NCBI GenBank assembly: GCA_009781925.1
Contig: WQUU01000307.1
Coordinates: forward strand, 1 to 8,478
Direction: 5' to 3'
Length of the DNA: 8,478 nucleotides
Source of the DNA: Bacillota bacterium
Lineage (GTDB): Bacteria; Bacillota; Clostridia; Oscillospirales; Oscillospiraceae
Every line of letters starts with the position of its first letter. The first letter of the stretch is position 1. The notes under the pieces were generated by a model that was given only the letters and a program-made list of their open reading frames with translations, had not been told where the DNA came from and searched no databases. Positions 1 to 5,745 of this stretch are shown here, in pieces. Both the position numbers and the translations under genes were made by a program.

Positions 1-716
<716 letters not shown>

Positions 717-717
717 A

Positions 718-746
718 CGTACTCGCCTCCTTTGAAGGCGAGTACG
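718..746 (-). promoter_or_regulatory. Perfect hairpin enclosing the dnaX ribosome-binding site
   Basis: An 11-bp perfect inverted repeat (718-728 pairs with 736-746, 7-base loop) lies directly before the dnaX TTG start. On the minus strand the AGGAGG ribosome-binding site falls half in the loop and half in the 3' arm. The folded mRNA would therefore mask the site. It may be translational control, or it may be the end of the adjacent repeat element. The pairing is seen directly; the role is inferred. Confidence 0.55.
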
Positions 747-830
747 AATGAAGAATGAAGAATGAAGAATGAAGAATTTCGGGTTCGCCGGACACCATCA
801 TTCTCAATTCTCAATTCTTAATTCTTAATT
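746..830. repeat. Inverted pair of heptad tandem-repeat arrays
   Basis: Four GAATGAA units occupy 746-773. After a core of about 25 bases, four units of the form TTCTCAA, TTCTCAA, TTCTTAA, TTCTTAA occupy 801-828. Read on the opposite strand the second array is GAATTAA/GAATTGA, so the two arrays are imperfect inverted copies that could fold into a long mismatched hairpin. They fill the gap between the SRP RNA and dnaX. Their regularity suggests a miniature mobile or slippage-derived element. I see no coding potential or clear promoter here. Confidence 0.7.
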
Positions 831-851
831 CGCAAGCGCCCCGCGCTTGCG
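831..851 (-). terminator. Hairpin just after the SRP RNA 3' end
   Basis: A 9-bp perfect stem (CGCAAGCGC at 831-839 pairs with GCGCTTGCG at 843-851, CCC loop) begins 4 bases past the predicted SRP RNA 3' end. The minus-strand bases that follow are AATTAAG rather than a uridine run. It may therefore act as a 3'-end processing or stabilising stem, or a weak terminator that lets transcription continue into dnaX. Confidence 0.45.
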
Positions 852-855
852 TTAT

Positions 856-1152
856 GCGGCTCTGGACAAGACTGCACACCCGCCTTTGAATATGCGATAT
901 GCCCGTTACCCCGGCAGTTAGCTCAGACCCGGCGCCCTCGCGGCACACGGGGAGACCCGCTTAATGCTGCTCGGTTCCCCGCCTGACATGGTTCACGGGG
1001 CCCCGTTGCGCGAGACCGGATCCTCATCGCCACTTGCCTGGGTCAGACGACACATCGCATATCCGGGGGCGGGAATTCATCCCTGCTGTAGCGGTTTGCA
1101 GGTCACAGGGCACCGCTGGCTCCCCGACTAGTGCAGCCTTGTCCAAGGCCGC
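856..1152 (-). ncRNA. ffs: Signal recognition particle RNA, large Firmicutes type (scRNA)
   Basis: This is the RNA scaffold of the signal recognition particle, which binds Ffh and targets ribosomes making membrane and secreted proteins. The Ffh-binding domain is recognisable on the minus strand as CCATGTCAGGCGGGGAACC followed by GAGCAGCATTAAGCGG. The Alu domain near the 5' end has the typical Firmicutes string CTAGTCGGGGAGCCAGCGG and then GCAGGGATGAATTCCC. The long closing helix 5 is visible: GGACAAGGCTGCAC near 1131-1144 pairs with GTGTGCAGTCTTGTCC near 864-879, and GCGGC at 1148-1152 pairs with GCCGC at 856-860. These outer pairs set both ends, and the 5' end agrees with the promoter's expected start. 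The length is about 297 bases, slightly longer than the roughly 270 of Bacillus. It sits upstream of dnaX, as in Bacillus. Confidence 0.95.
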
Positions 1153-1158
1153 GATTGT

Positions 1159-1187
1159 ATTGTACACGATTTAAAGCGGATTATCAA
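1159..1187 (-). promoter_or_regulatory. Sigma-A promoter of the SRP RNA
   Basis: On the minus strand, TTGATA (1187-1182) and TACAAT (1164-1159) are separated by exactly 17 bases. The predicted start near 1152 coincides with the first paired base of the SRP RNA. The -35 box lies only 10 bases beyond the iscU stop codon. Confidence 0.85.
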
Positions 1188-1197
1188 GGGGAAAGAT

Positions 1198-1623
1198 TTA
1201 TTCCCCGTGGCAGCCGGCGCAGTCCAGGGAACAGCCCACGATGGGCGCGGGGTCGATGCCCTGACGTCTGCAGTAATCCGCGATGGCGGTCTTGATGCCC
1301 TCCTCGGCCAGGACGGAGCAGTGCAGCTTCTGGGGGGGCAGGCCGTCCAGCGCCTCGGCCACGGCTTTGTTTGTGAGGGCCAGGGCCTCCTCAATGGTTT
1401 TTCCCTTGACCAGTTCCGTGGCCATGGAGCTGGTGGCAACCGCCGCGCCGCAGCCGAAGGTCTTGAACTTGATATCCGTGATGACGCCGTCTTCGATCTT
1501 CATAAAAATTTTCATGATGTCACCGCACTTGGGGTTGCCCACCTGGCCGACGGCGTTGGCGTCCGGCAGCTCCCCCACGTTGCGGGGGTTGGAAAAATGA
1601 TCCATGACTTTTTCGGAATACAT
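1198..1623 (-). CDS. iscU: Fe-S cluster assembly scaffold, IscU/NifU N-terminal type
   Basis: This cytoplasmic scaffold receives sulfur from the cysteine desulfurase and iron, builds a [2Fe-2S] cluster and passes it to apoproteins. At 141 residues it matches a stand-alone IscU-like protein with no NifU ferredoxin or C-terminal domains. The cluster ligands are in place: C33 with D35 in the stretch GNPKCGD, C58 in the stretch TFGCGA, and C102 in the stretch LHCS. The C-terminus carries an extra CxxxCxxC group (C131, C135, C138), a feature I associate with NifU-like proteins of anaerobic Firmicutes. The start has AGGAG about 10 bases upstream. It lies 73 bases after nifS on the same strand, so the two are very likely co-transcribed from the promoter at 2938-2966. 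No terminator is visible before the SRP RNA promoter. Confidence 0.95.
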   Translation of the reverse strand: MYSEKVMDHFSNPRNVGELPDANAVGQVGNPKCGDIMKIFMKIEDGVITDIKFKTFGCGAAVATSSMATELVKGKTIEEALALTNKAVAEALDGLPPQKLHCSVLAEEGIKTAIADYCRRQGIDPAPIVGCSLDCAGCHGE

Positions 1624-1648
1624 TATTTGTTTTCTCCTACCTCTAAAA

Positions 1649-1697
1649 TTCCCCTCCTTTGGAGGGGGGCGGCGGCGTTTCAGCCGCCGGGGGTGGT
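1649..1697 (+). repeat. GC-rich palindromic intergenic repeat (copy 1)
   Basis: Two hairpins lie side by side: CCCCTCC TTT GGAGGGG (1651-1667), and CGGCGGC pairing with GCCGCCG (1670-1676 with 1683-1689). The unit ends in CCGGGGGTGGT (1687-1697) and abuts the nifS stop codon. A related unit lies in opposite orientation at 4475-4504. The hairpins sit between nifS and iscU and could tune the relative levels of the two mRNAs. Confidence 0.6.
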
Positions 1698-2860
1698 TAT
1701 TCTTCCCACAGCGGGGACATCGAGCGCAGGCGTTTGATAATCGGGGGCAGCTGCTCCAGGATGTAGTCCACGTCCTCCATGGTGTTCATCTCGTTGAGTG
1801 TCAGGCGCACGGAGCCGTGGGCGACCTCGTGCGGGAGGCCGATGGCCATGAGCACGTGGGAGGGGTCGAGGGAGCCGGAGGAACAGGCGGAGCCGGAAGA
1901 GGCGCAGATGCCCACCGCGTCCAGGCTCAGGATGATGCTCTCCCCTTCGATGCACGCAAAGACGAAGCTGGCCGTGCCCGGCAGCCGGTTCACGGGGTCT
2001 CCGGTGAGACGGGAGCGGGGAACTTGCAGGAGGTTTTCAATGAGTTTGTCCCGCATGGCGCTGACCTTTTTCATGTTTTCGCCCATGTTCGCGACGGCCT
2101 CGTCCAGCGCGGCGGCCAGGCCGCAGATGCCCGCCACGTTCTCGGTTCCCGAGCGCTTGCCGCGCTCGTGGCCCCCGCCGTCCAGCAGCGGCGGCAGGTT
2201 GACGCCTTTTTTGATAAACATCGCGCCCACGCCCTTGGGGCCGCAGAACTTGTGGGCGCTGAGGCTGAGCATGTCCACGCCCAGCTCCTTCACGTCCACG
2301 GGGATGTGGCCCACGGCCTGCACCGCGTCCGTGTGGAAGAGGACGCCCCGCTCATGGGCAATCTCGGCCAGGGCTCTGATCGGCTCGATGGTGCCGATCT
2401 CGTTGTTCGCCAGCATGACGCTGCAGAGGATCGTGTCGTCCCGGAGGGCGGCGCGCAGATCCTCGGGATTCACCCAGCCGAACTGATCCACGGGCAGGAG
2501 CGTGATTTCCGCGCCGTATTTCTTTTTGAGGTGCTCACAGCTGTGCAAGTCGGCGTGGTGCTCAACGGCGGAAATGATGATGTGTTTGCCGGTCTTCGCC
2601 TTCAGTTCGAGGGCTCCGCGCAGGGCCCAGTTGTCCCCCTCCGTGCCGCCGCCGGTGAAATAGATTTCGGACGGCTCGGCGTTTAAATCTCGCGCGACGG
2701 TCTCCCGGGCGGTTTCGAGGGCCTTTTTGGCTGTCCGGCCAAGGCTGTAGATGCCCGAGGGGTTGCCGTACTCGGTGGTCAGATATGGCAACATCGCGTC
2801 CAAGGCGGTCTTTGACATGGGCGTCGTGCCCGCGTTGTCCGCGTATACAAATCGCTTCAT
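1697..2860 (-). CDS. nifS: Cysteine desulfurase, NifS/IscS family
   Basis: This PLP enzyme converts cysteine to alanine and loads a persulfide onto an active-site cysteine as the sulfur source for Fe-S assembly. The 387 residues form one complete fold-type I aminotransferase domain. Visible residues are the N-terminal YADNAGTTP, TGGGTEGDNWA at 69-79 (phosphate binding), H101 in the stretch VEHHA (stacks on PLP), D178 in HTDAVQAVGH, the PLP lysine K204 in LSAHKFCGPKG, and RSGTENVAG at 236-244. The catalytic cysteine is C326 in SSGSACSSG. The ATG has AAAGGAG about 9 bases upstream. It is followed by iscU, its known partner in clostridia, which supports a role in general cluster assembly. NifS and IscS cannot be told apart reliably from sequence alone; the pairing with a short NifU-like scaffold favours the nifS name. 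Confidence 0.95.
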   Translation of the reverse strand: MKRFVYADNAGTTPMSKTALDAMLPYLTTEYGNPSGIYSLGRTAKKALETARETVARDLNAEPSEIYFTGGGTEGDNWALRGALELKAKTGKHIIISAVEHHADLHSCEHLKKKYGAEITLLPVDQFGWVNPEDLRAALRDDTILCSVMLANNEIGTIEPIRALAEIAHERGVLFHTDAVQAVGHIPVDVKELGVDMLSLSAHKFCGPKGVGAMFIKKGVNLPPLLDGGGHERGKRSGTENVAGICGLAAALDEAVANMGENMKKVSAMRDKLIENLLQVPRSRLTGDPVNRLPGTASFVFACIEGESIILSLDAVGICASSGSACSSGSLDPSHVLMAIGLPHEVAHGSVRLTLNEMNTMEDVDYILEQLPPIIKRLRSMSPLWEE

Positions 2861-2892
2861 GTGCTCGCGCTCCTTTTGGATATAGGGTATTC

Positions 2893-2914
2893 GGGCGGCC
2901 GGGGGCGGCCGCCC
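2893..2914. repeat. GC-rich inverted repeat in the nifS leader
   Basis: GGGCGGCC (2893-2900) and GGCCGCCC (2907-2914) form an 8-bp perfect stem with a 6-base GC loop. It lies in the untranslated leader between the promoter and the nifS start. It resembles another class of intergenic palindrome common in clostridial genomes. An effect on leader stability or readthrough is possible but inferred. Confidence 0.5.
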
Positions 2915-2937
2915 CCACAGAGCTTTTTGACGTGTAT

Positions 2938-2966
2938 ATTATAACACAGCTTACTTTTTCATACAA
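2938..2966 (-). promoter_or_regulatory. Sigma-A promoter of the nifS-iscU operon
   Basis: Minus-strand TTGTAT (2966-2961) and a perfect TATAAT (2943-2938) are separated by 17 bases. The predicted start lies about 70 bases before the nifS ATG. No IscR-type regulator gene is adjacent in this window. Confidence 0.85.
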
Positions 2967-2989
2967 CAGATATTTTCGCGCGCATATGT

Positions 2990-3019
2990 TTCAATTATGA
3001 TTCAATTCGCATGTAGTAT
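2990..3019 (+). promoter_or_regulatory. Weak candidate promoter for the Asp-box lipoprotein
   Basis: TTCAAT (2990-2995) and TAGTAT (3014-3019) are spaced 18 bases apart in an AT-rich stretch about 50 bases before the lipoprotein start. Both boxes deviate from consensus, so this is only the best candidate on the strand. Confidence 0.3.
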
Positions 3020-3071
3020 GGTTAAATTGTTTCTCTTTTAATCTTTTTCTCCAGTGAGGAGGTAAGTCGCC

Positions 3072-4124
3072 ATGCGACATACGAAGAAATTTTTCTGCGC
3101 GGTCTCTGCGGTTTTCTGCGCAGTCGCGCTTGCCGTTTTGCTGACTGCCTGCTACGGCCAAGGCGGGCGCGCCGCTTCCGAGCGCGAGGTCAGTTCTGTG
3201 TCCACTGACACCGATGCCGTCTCCCATCCCACCTCAGCCCAAACCGTCCCCGACGCCGTTTCTCACCCCAGCTCGGCCGAGCCCACTGGTAATGGGCAGA
3301 CAATCCCTGCTGTCGACCCCGCGACGCAGATCATCAAAAACTTCATCATGCAATGCGACTATTATATCGATCAGGGCAAGATGCGCGTCACCCGCGATTA
3401 TGGGGAGACCTGGATCGACGTGGACATTTCGGCAGCCGCGCTGCAGGAGACCTTGGATTTTTACGGAACCAGCGCCTCCATTCCGGATAGCAGCTACTAT
3501 ATCTCGGCGGATCCGGGCGGAACCATCGCCATACTCTATAGGGAAATACCGAGGCTGTTGCTCTCCAAAGACGGCGGGGCGTTGTGGCAGACTGTGACGT
3601 TTGACGCGGCGGACGAGGTCGGAACTCATTTCCCATTCATCAGCCGGGTCATCGGGTTCAGCAGCGAGACGGAGGGCTGGGCGGCGTTCGGCAGCGCCTG
3701 GTCAATGGGACACGGCGAGGCAAAGATTGCCTATTATACGCATGACGGGGGCTTCACTTGGGAGAAAAAAGACCTGCCGCTCGATAATTCAAGCAACACG
3801 CTGACGGGGATGGCCTTTATTGACAGCAAAAACGGCGTACTGTCTCTCAATGACACGTCCTTTGGCGCCGCCGTTCCAATTCTGCTTTACACCACCGACG
3901 GCGGCGATACTTGGACAGAGACCAGCCTGCCGGGGGATCAAATACAGTCGGACGCGTATGTGGCTTCAAAGATCGATACCCTGACTTTTGCGGACGGGGT
4001 ATATACGCTGATCTGCGGCCAGGGGTCGGACAGCAACAAAAAGGCGGAATTCCAGAGCGCAAGCCTGGCGGGGCCGTGGGAGTTTGTAGCATGCTATACG
4101 GCGGTTGTGCACACTGTGGGCTAA
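3072..4124 (+). CDS. Secreted lipoprotein with four Asp-box (BNR/sialidase-type) repeats
   Basis: The 350-residue protein begins with a basic n-region, a hydrophobic helix and a lipobox LLTAC with the lipidated cysteine at 27. It should be exported and anchored on the outer face of the membrane. Residues 30-80 are a Ser/Thr/Pro-rich linker holding a 13-residue tandem repeat (DAVSHPTSA, then DAVSHPSSA). The rest carries four Asp boxes, the turn signature SxDxGxxW of beta-propellers: TRDYGETW (107-114), SKDGGALW (165-172), THDGGFTW (223-230) and TTDGGDTW (274-281). This resembles Ycf48-like or BNR-repeat propellers. Asp boxes are structural, and I see no sialidase catalytic set, so a binding or envelope-assembly role is more likely than glycosidase activity. 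GAGGAGG stands 9 bases before the ATG. It is divergent from nifS and probably monocistronic. No clear terminator follows the stop. Confidence 0.85.
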   Translation: MRHTKKFFCAVSAVFCAVALAVLLTACYGQGGRAASEREVSSVSTDTDAVSHPTSAQTVPDAVSHPSSAEPTGNGQTIPAVDPATQIIKNFIMQCDYYIDQGKMRVTRDYGETWIDVDISAAALQETLDFYGTSASIPDSSYYISADPGGTIAILYREIPRLLLSKDGGALWQTVTFDAADEVGTHFPFISRVIGFSSETEGWAAFGSAWSMGHGEAKIAYYTHDGGFTWEKKDLPLDNSSNTLTGMAFIDSKNGVLSLNDTSFGAAVPILLYTTDGGDTWTETSLPGDQIQSDAYVASKIDTLTFADGVYTLICGQGSDSNKKAEFQSASLAGPWEFVACYTAVVHTVG

Positions 4125-4159
4125 AAATCACTTGGATCCGGCTGTGCTTAGTGGCATGA

Positions 4160-4463
4160 GCGAGCACGTTGCGGCGTGCCGCGGCGCGGATGGCGCTCTA
4201 TACCCGCAACGAGGCGGAAAAAGAGGGCTGCGACCGCTGCGCCATCCGCGCGCTGCAACCACTATTGCGCCTGCCTGAACCGCCAGGCCACCGGCAGCAT
4301 CGACCGAATATCCCCCATGCTCTGCGCCCACGAGCGCATCGTATTGCCAATTGCCGACCGCCTGGCCGAGCGGCTGTACAAGCAAGGCAGCGCGATTTTT
4401 ATTCAGAAGCAGTACAATGACTTTTATCCGCTGGCGTCCCTGGCGGAGGATCGAATGGGGTAG
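4160..4463 (+). pseudogene. C-terminal remnant of a SPASM radical SAM peptide maturase, frameshifted
   Basis: Two overlapping plus-strand frames together spell one conserved C-terminus. The first frame (open from 4160) gives ALYTRNEAEKEGCDRCAIR. The second, from 4251 to the stop at 4461-4463, gives RCNHYCACLNRQATG, then SPMLCAHERIVLPIADR and FIQKQYNDFYPLASLAEDR. The cysteine pattern CxxC, then C, CxxxCxC and a later C is typical of a SPASM auxiliary Fe-S cluster region, and the ending resembles radical SAM maturases that act on Cys-rich ribosomal peptides. The reading shifts at about 4250, where one extra base or two missing bases would rejoin the frames. The radical SAM domain with its CxxxCxxC is absent: upstream sequence goes straight to the lipoprotein. 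It is therefore a decayed, truncated gene. Assignment to a particular maturase family is from memory and moderate. Confidence 0.7.
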
Positions 4464-4474
4464 GGTCAAGGGCG

Positions 4475-4504
4475 ACCACCCCGGCCCTCCCCAGAGGGGG
4501 GAAT
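4475..4504 (-). repeat. GC-rich palindromic intergenic repeat (copy 2)
   Basis: Read on the minus strand this unit starts ATTCCCCCCTC, has a short hairpin (CCTCCCC against GGGGGG around 4487-4501) and ends CCGGGGTGGT. Both ends match the unit at 1649-1697, which lies in the opposite orientation. It follows the maturase remnant directly. Confidence 0.55.
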
Positions 4505-4536
4505 AAAGATTTCCGAATCCTGTTTTATTTTTATGT

Positions 4537-4743
4537 TCATTCGATCATAAATAAATCATTCGGCTCGCATTCCAGCGCCCTGCATAATTTTTCTATGGTT
4601 TCAAGGTATATCGCGGAAGAGGCATTGTCGCACAGCCGGTTGATCGTTTCATAGTTGCTGTCCAATGCCTTTACAAGCCAGTATCTTGTTTTCTTTTTTT
4701 CATTTAAGATACGTTGAATGTTAAGATTAATCAGGACAATCAC
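4537..4743 (-). CDS. Small Cro/CI-type (XRE) helix-turn-helix regulator
   Basis: The protein is up to 68 residues, almost entirely one helix-turn-helix domain of the short HTH_26-like kind. It has the opening INLNIQRILNEKKKTRYWL, the recognition region NYETINRLCDNASS, and the closing TIEKLCRALECEPNDLF that typifies this group. Such proteins bind palindromic DNA as dimers and usually act as repressors in mobile elements or small switches. The outermost start is a GTG at 4743, but that codon sits inside an SD-like AGGGGTGAT. Real initiation may therefore be a few codons downstream at a non-ATG codon (CTG or ATT). It is divergent from the 56-residue gene at 4891, and the space between them carries palindromes that are natural operator candidates. 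Base composition here is AT-richer than in the housekeeping genes, which fits acquisition by transfer. Confidence 0.85.
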   Translation of the reverse strand: MIVLINLNIQRILNEKKKTRYWLVKALDSNYETINRLCDNASSAIYLETIEKLCRALECEPNDLFMIE

Positions 4744-4794
4744 CCCTGAGTAATCTTATTACAATTTAAGATACAAAATAATTGAGGATAATCT

Positions 4795-4818
4795 ATAGTA
4801 AAGATATATCTTGACTAT
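4795..4818. promoter_or_regulatory. Palindromic operator candidate over a -35 box
   Basis: A 24-base near-palindrome has a perfect 12-base centre AAGATATATCTT (4801-4812) and outer arms ATAGT and ACTAT. Only one symmetric pair is mismatched. It overlaps the -35 box at 4811-4816 of the divergent promoter, the usual position for a repressor. The neighbouring helix-turn-helix protein is the obvious candidate to bind it. Confidence 0.6.
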
Positions 4819-4839
4819 TTTGCGAAACCGCTGTACAAT
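4811..4839 (+). promoter_or_regulatory. Sigma-A promoter of the 56-residue gene
   Basis: TTGACT (4811-4816) and TACAAT (4834-4839) have a 17-base spacer. Transcription should start near 4846, about 45 bases before the ATG. The -35 box is covered by a palindrome. Confidence 0.85.
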
Positions 4840-4840
4840 T

Positions 4841-4860
4841 TTGAAAAAGATACTTTTCAA
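4841..4860. promoter_or_regulatory. Second inverted repeat, at the transcription start
   Basis: TTGAAAA (4841-4847) and TTTTCAA (4854-4860) form 7-base arms around AGATAC. It spans the predicted start of the plus-strand transcript just after the -10 box, so it could be a second operator or a 5' mRNA stem. AT-richness makes chance occurrence more likely than for the upstream palindrome. Confidence 0.4.
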
Positions 4861-4890
4861 AAAATAACAGGCAAACGGAGGAGCATTGCT

Positions 4891-5061
4891 ATGGATTACC
4901 GTGAAATGTATTTTAATCTGTTCCGTGTACAAGCTGACGTGATTGAGGAATTGAAGAGCGTAATTAAAAAGCAGGAAGACATTGTAACGACACTAATTCT
5001 CGCGCACCTCGCCGCGGAAGAGATGGTGATCGGGGCGAAGGAGGAGGGCGAGGGTCTTTGA
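4891..5061 (+). CDS. Small hypothetical protein, 56 residues
   Basis: The product begins MDYREMYFNLFRVQADVIEEL and continues with a charged, probably all-helical stretch (SVIKKQEDIVTTLILAHLAAEEM, residues 23-45), ending in a Glu/Gly-rich tail. It resembles short proteins of unknown function that start MDYK/RE..Y..LF and are common in clostridial mobile elements; this is from memory. Expression signals are unusually complete: a consensus promoter, GGAGGAG 7 bases before the ATG, and a strong hairpin 10 bases after the stop. It is a single-gene unit divergent from the small regulator and likely controlled by it. No catalytic or metal-binding motif, signal peptide or membrane segment is evident. 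A helical binding or antitoxin-like protein would fit, but there is no direct evidence. Confidence 0.75.
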   Translation: MDYREMYFNLFRVQADVIEELKSVIKKQEDIVTTLILAHLAAEEMVIGAKEEGEGL

Positions 5062-5071
5062 CCTTTCCCAC

Positions 5072-5107
5072 AAAATAGTCCCGACGCGCATGCGTCGGGA
5101 CTATTTT
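5072..5107. terminator. Bidirectional intrinsic terminator
   Basis: A 16-bp perfect stem (5072-5087 with 5092-5107) closes a GCAT loop. Each arm begins with AAAA and ends with TTTT, giving a U-run on either strand. It lies between the 56-residue gene on the plus strand and the membrane-protein gene converging on the minus strand, so it can end both transcripts. Confidence 0.9.
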
Positions 5108-5122
5108 GATTGCAGTCATTTT

Positions 5123-5743
5123 TTATGAATCGCTTATATCGTTTTCTGACGACGGGTTTTCTTGGCTGAGCTGGCTGTTTATATCAGCTACCACCTTTAA
5201 CTCATCGATGGAACGCGAATCAGATGCCATTACGCCGGAATTGATACTCGAAAGGATCAATTCCGGAGACACGGTTCCGCCATGGTTGGGAGCTTCCTGC
5301 AACAATAACGAATCCTGAGACATGTGCAGATCGTCAAGAAAAATCCCGCGCAGCAACGCGGTGATTTCTTTATTCTCATCCTCGTCGAAAAGATATTTAC
5401 CGATGATCTTCGGCAGTGCAAGCAGGGAGATAACCACTCCACCGATTGCGGTGATACACCCCGGAAGGAACTCCCAAGGGGAGAGCTTATCCGTGTTGAG
5501 GGCCCTCACAAGTAGAACGAGAAACACAAAGGCACCGATTAAGCTTATAACAAAAAGAGACATCGTGATGACGAAAAACCAGACTTTTAGGTGCTCTTTC
5601 CGCTTTAGCCGCTCGGGATAGAACGCCGCGAACTCAGCCGTTAGAGTGGTCTTCGCGCTATCCCGCTTATCCTGATGTTCAAGCCTTGCCACCCACGCGG
5701 AATAATAGTCATGGGGCACGTCAACGTCAAGCTTTTTGACCAC
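5123..5743 (-). CDS. Two-helix membrane protein of unknown function, coupled to the ImmA-type peptidase
   Basis: This 206-residue protein has a soluble N-terminus of about 52 residues and two hydrophobic helices (about 54-79 and 93-113) joined by a short loop. An acidic, Ser-rich C-terminal tail of some 90 residues follows. Basic clusters before helix 1 (RLKRKEHLK) and after helix 2 (PKIIGK) predict both ends in the cytoplasm. I do not recognise a family. Its GTG start is 2 bases after the stop of the ImmA-type peptidase, with GGGG about 7 bases upstream inside that gene. This indicates translational coupling and a shared task. It could be a membrane anchor, a partner or a proteolytic substrate of the peptidase. 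Its coding sequence contains an 11-bp perfect inverted repeat near the 3' end. Confidence 0.8.
   Translation of the reverse strand: MVKKLDVDVPHDYYSAWVARLEHQDKRDSAKTTLTAEFAAFYPERLKRKEHLKVWFFVITMSLFVISLIGAFVFLVLLVRALNTDKLSPWEFLPGCITAIGGVVISLLALPKIIGKYLFDEDENKEITALLRGIFLDDLHMSQDSLLLQEAPNHGGTVSPELILSSINSGVMASDSRSIDELKVVADINSQLSQENPSSENDISDS
5235..5266. repeat. Perfect 11-bp inverted repeat inside the membrane-protein gene
   Basis: CCGGAATTGAT (5235-5245) is matched by ATCAATTCCGG (5256-5266) with a 10-base loop. It encodes part of the C-terminal tail (PELILSSINSG). Because it is palindromic, the opposite strand spells nearly the same peptide (PELILERINSG). Confidence 0.65.
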
Positions 5744-5745
5744 AG

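Noticed and set aside
746..830. Considered as a CRISPR-like array
   Set aside because: Units are 7 bases with no spacers; this is a tandem heptad array in two inverted blocks.
856..1152. Considered as a large riboswitch or T-box leader of dnaX
   Set aside because: The GTCAGG...GAGCAGC Ffh-binding loop and the closing helix identify it as SRP RNA.
1604..2686. Long plus-strand open frame of 360 codons opposite nifS
   Set aside because: It is antisense to a clear cysteine desulfurase, His/Gly/Ala-rich with no recognisable motifs, and lacks a convincing ribosome-binding site. It is a GC-driven shadow frame.
3072..4124. Considered as a secreted sialidase
   Set aside because: Only Asp boxes are seen; the arginine triad and other catalytic residues of sialidases are not evident, and the length is short.
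4128..4469. Minus-strand frame opposite the maturase relic
   Set aside because: Low-complexity Arg/Ala/Gly-rich translation with no motif; the plus strand carries the recognisable SPASM-like sequence.
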